A stretch of DNA of 7,066 nt from a bacterium (GTDB lineage Bacteria; Latescibacterota; UBA2968; UBA8231): contig JAQCJA010000243.1 in NCBI GenBank assembly GCA_027593305.1, forward strand, positions 1 to 7,066, given 5' to 3'. How positions within the stretch are numbered: the first letter of the stretch is position 1; each line of letters begins with the position of its first letter. A program made the translations under genes and the position numbers. This document shows, in pieces, positions 4,847-7,066 of the stretch. The notes under the pieces were generated by a model, which worked only from the letters and a program-made list of their open reading frames with translations, was not told where the DNA came from and ran no database searches.

Positions 4847-7066
4847 TCAATTGCGCAGCGCCTTGCCTGTGCGCAGCATGTGCTCAATACGGGCGCGAGT
4901 GGCAGCTGTACCACAGAGTCGCAGGAACGCCTCCCGCTCCAGTTCCAGCAAGCGCGTCTCGCTGAGTGGGCCCGCCTCGCCACCACCGCACAGGACCCAG
5001 GCGAGGGCCCGCCCTACCACTACATCATGCTCCAGTAGGTCTCCAGCGGCAAAGGCGGCGGCCAGGTTGTCTTCGATGCGGGCCTGCGTCTCTGCACCAG
5101 CCACAGCAAGGGGCGCATCCTGGGCTCTCGTCCACCCCTGCGCGATCAGCTGCCGGGCACGGTGAATCGCCGGCTGCAGCAGACGCTCCGCATTGAGTTG
5201 GATCGGATCCCCCGCATCGAGGAAACCGAATTGCCGGGCCTGCATGGCGTTGTCCGAAATCAGCCCCTGCTGCAAGGTCACGAAGAGGGCCTCCACATTC
5301 GTACCGAACCGACGCACCATCTCCTTGCAGCCCCCGGCCCCGGGGATGAGCCCGACTTTCGCCTCCACCAGGCCCATGCGCAGTTCCCCTGCAACGACTC
5401 GAGCCGCAGCGGTCAGGCACAGTTCGCAACCACCGCCAAGGGCCAGCCCCTGAGCCGCGGCAACAACGGGGACCGGTGCATAGCGCACGGCCGTTGTCGT
5501 CTGTTGAAAGAGCTGCAGGTAGCCTTCCAGTTCGTCCCAATCCTCCGCATCCAGCAGCTGCATCACGTACTTCAGATCGGCGCCGGCGGAGAAATTTCCG
5601 CCCGCACCCGTCAGGACCAGCACCTCAGATGTTTGCGGCTCGATCACCTGCAGCACGCTGCGCAGCACATCCGGCGGCAGCGTGTTCAGCTTGCCTCGCA
5701 GTTCGACGACGGCGTTGCCATCTCCGAGATCGACGAGACGCACCCCCTCGGCTTCCATTCGGACCTCTCCCCCACGAAGCAGTTCGTCGTCTGTCGGGGC
5801 TGCGTCCGTCCTTGGCGCCCTGTGTCCCTTGCCGGATGGTGCCAGGATCCTGGCACCGGCTTCGCTATAGACTTGCGCCGGTTGCTGTTGGGTGATGCTC
5901 TCCAACAGGGGGGGTGGTGTGCCTCCTGTGGCCACGACAGCATCGCAGATTTTCTGCGCCCCGATCAGATCGATCATCTCGAAGGGACCCGCCTCCCAGT
6001 TAAATCCCCAGCGCATCGCTCGATCGACATCTTCCAGACCGTGAGCGATCTCGGCGGCGCACCGGGCACAGTACGCCAGTGTCGCCACCAGATGTTCCCG
6101 AGCAAACACGCCGAGCGAGTCCGTCGCATCCCATACGGCAGCAAGACGCTCACCCAGTGGGCCACGCATGGGCAGCGCGGACTCGATGACCTGTGCCGGG
6201 CGATACGACAATGTGTCCAGGTCGATCGCTTCCAATCCATCGGCGCTCTTGCGATAGAACCCGGCAGATGTCTTGGCACCCAGTCGACCACCGTCAACCA
6301 GAGCCTGCACCAACTTCGGCGGCGCGAAGCGTTCGCGCCCTGCGTGGGGTGCCAACCCGTGCTGGGACGTTGCCGCTACATGCAGCAAGGTGTCGAGACC
6401 GATCAGATCACACAGTCTCAGCGTCGCACTGCGCGGCCGCCCGAGCAGGACGCCAGTGACAGCGTCAACTTCCTCTACGGTCAGAGCTGATTCGGTCATT
6501 CGATGCACCGCATCAGCGATTGCAAACACACCGAGGCGGTTGGCGATGAAATTGGGCGTGTCCCTGCAGGGCACGACACCTTTGCCCAGTCTGTCGGTGA
6601 CGAATTCTGCCATGCCCGCCACATGGACGGGCAGCGTATCCGGCCCGGGGATGATCTCCACAAGCTTCATGTAGCGTGGTGGGTTGAAGAAGTGGACGCC
6701 AAGAAAACGCTGCCGCACGTCCAGCTCGAAGCCCTCAGCAAGAGCGGCGATGGACAGTCCGGATGTGTTGCTCGAGACGATTGCATGCGCCGCCAGGTGC
6801 GGCATGACGCGTTCAAAGAGCCGTTGCTTGAGAGCGAGATTCTCGACGATCGCTTCGATGACCCAGTCCGCTCGGGCGATCGCCTCAGCGGGTTCCTCGA
6901 GACGGCCCGGATGGATTCTTTCGGTCAACTCTGGCAGATACAAGGGCGCCGGCCGCAGGCTGATCAGCGACTCCATGCCGCGACGTGCGCGCCCCGTCGG
7001 GTCATCGCCATCGGCCAGATCCAGCAGATCCACCTCGAGCCCGGCATTTGCGGCGAGGGCGGCAAT
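4847..7066 (-). CDS. fadN: FadN-type 3-hydroxyacyl-CoA dehydrogenase/enoyl-CoA hydratase, N-terminus cut by window edge
   Basis: This bifunctional beta-oxidation enzyme hydrates 2-enoyl-CoA to 3-hydroxyacyl-CoA and oxidises that with NAD+ to 3-ketoacyl-CoA, in the cytosol. 739 residues are visible. The frame is open to the last base and begins IAALAANAGLEVDLLDLAD, so about 15-20 residues with the GxGxxG dinucleotide-binding motif are missing; the GTG at 7033 is not the start. In visible numbering, the dehydrogenase part has SSNTSG, HFFNPPRYMKLVEII with catalytic H125 and E137, and NFIANR (172-177). A second, degenerate dehydrogenase C-domain follows (about 312-380), then a linker (about 395-440). 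The hydratase domain (about 440-640) has the oxyanion-hole segment FSAGADLK, E548 in ALGGGCEL and E568 in VEAKVGLIPGAGG, both catalytic. The C-terminus EREAFLRLCG...MLRTGKALRN closely matches Bacillus FadN. This dehydrogenase-first order is the reverse of E. coli FadB. A thiolase and acyl-CoA dehydrogenase usually accompany fadN but are not in view. Confidence 0.94.
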   Translation of the reverse strand: MAALAANAGLEVDLLDLADGDDPTGRARRGMESLISLRPAPLYLPELTERIHPGRLEEPAEAIARADWVIEAIVENLALKQRLFERVMPHLAAHAIVSSNTSGLSIAALAEGFELDVRQRFLGVHFFNPPRYMKLVEIIPGPDTLPVHVAGMAEFVTDRLGKGVVPCRDTPNFIANRLGVFAIADAVHRMTESALTVEEVDAVTGVLLGRPRSATLRLCDLIGLDTLLHVAATSQHGLAPHAGRERFAPPKLVQALVDGGRLGAKTSAGFYRKSADGLEAIDLDTLSYRPAQVIESALPMRGPLGERLAAVWDATDSLGVFAREHLVATLAYCARCAAEIAHGLEDVDRAMRWGFNWEAGPFEMIDLIGAQKICDAVVATGGTPPPLLESITQQQPAQVYSEAGARILAPSGKGHRAPRTDAAPTDDELLRGGEVRMEAEGVRLVDLGDGNAVVELRGKLNTLPPDVLRSVLQVIEPQTSEVLVLTGAGGNFSAGADLKYVMQLLDAEDWDELEGYLQLFQQTTTAVRYAPVPVVAAAQGLALGGGCELCLTAAARVVAGELRMGLVEAKVGLIPGAGGCKEMVRRFGTNVEALFVTLQQGLISDNAMQARQFGFLDAGDPIQLNAERLLQPAIHRARQLIAQGWTRAQDAPLAVAGAETQARIEDNLAAAFAAGDLLEHDVVVGRALAWVLCGGGEAGPLSETRLLELEREAFLRLCGTAATRARIEHMLRTGKALRN
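5838..5857. repeat. Perfect 20-bp palindrome inside the FadN-type coding region
   Basis: The half-site GGTGCCAGGA (5838-5847) is followed directly by its exact reverse complement TCCTGGCACC (5848-5857), centred on a GGATCC. Outer GCC (5831-5833) and GGC (5858-5860) could extend the stem past a small bulge. It codes for G-A-R-I-L-A-P (visible residues 404-410) in the variable linker between the dehydrogenase and hydratase parts, where an insertion would be tolerated. It could be a remnant of a mobile palindrome or chance. Confidence 0.75.

Noticed and set aside
5162..6490. A 442-codon open frame on the plus strand opposite the FadN-type gene
   Set aside because: It is fully antisense to a gene with intact domains and catalytic residues, and its translation shows no recognisable family. 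Long antisense frames are common in GC-rich DNA.

Overview
The window is a GC-rich stretch of ordinary-looking bacterial chromosome, with genes on both strands, a tRNA at one edge and no phage, transposon or CRISPR signature. The best taxonomic hint is the sigma factor. It is short (283 aa), lacks region 1.1, and its region 2 (a GFKFISYAVWWIRQ-type core) is of the kind used as the primary sigma factor in Bacteroidetes and other FCB-group bacteria. The high GC content argues against a typical Bacteroidetes genome and would better fit a GC-rich relative such as Rhodothermota, Gemmatimonadota or Latescibacterota. That placement is an inference and the phylum is not settled.

Left part (1-1304): on the minus strand, reading right to left, there is a good sigma-70-type promoter (1247-1275), a leader of about 285 nt, the sigma factor gene (955-104) with a strong Shine-Dalgarno, a small inverted repeat, and the 5' half of a tRNA that runs off the window. 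Middle (1305-3276): a single-pass membrane FecR-domain protein on the minus strand carries an in-frame DLPA tandem repeat in its cytoplasmic linker, and its reading frame is broken once inside the FecR domain at a C5G3 run. Divergent from it, 69 bp away, is an intact short-chain dehydrogenase/reductase (SDR) on the plus strand. A 108-bp convergent intergenic region (3277-3384) holds an AT-armed palindrome with a competing third arm.

Right part (3385-7066): a minus-strand operon with a 16-bp gap between its two genes. The first gene, 5'-truncated by the window edge, is a FadN-type fusion of 3-hydroxyacyl-CoA dehydrogenase and enoyl-CoA hydratase from beta-oxidation. The second is an HpaB/4-hydroxybutyryl-CoA-dehydratase superfamily flavoprotein. 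By my alignment from memory, it lacks both the iron-sulfur ligand cysteines of the dehydratases and the substrate-binding residues of the 4-hydroxyphenylacetate monooxygenase. The pairing suggests an acyl-CoA or aromatic catabolic function, but the substrate cannot be read from the sequence.

I see no clear new multi-gene system. The points most worth following are the atypical HpaB-family protein and its FadN partner, a perfect 20-bp palindrome inside the FadN linker, the repeat-bearing frameshifted FecR protein, and a cysteine cluster in the sigma factor.
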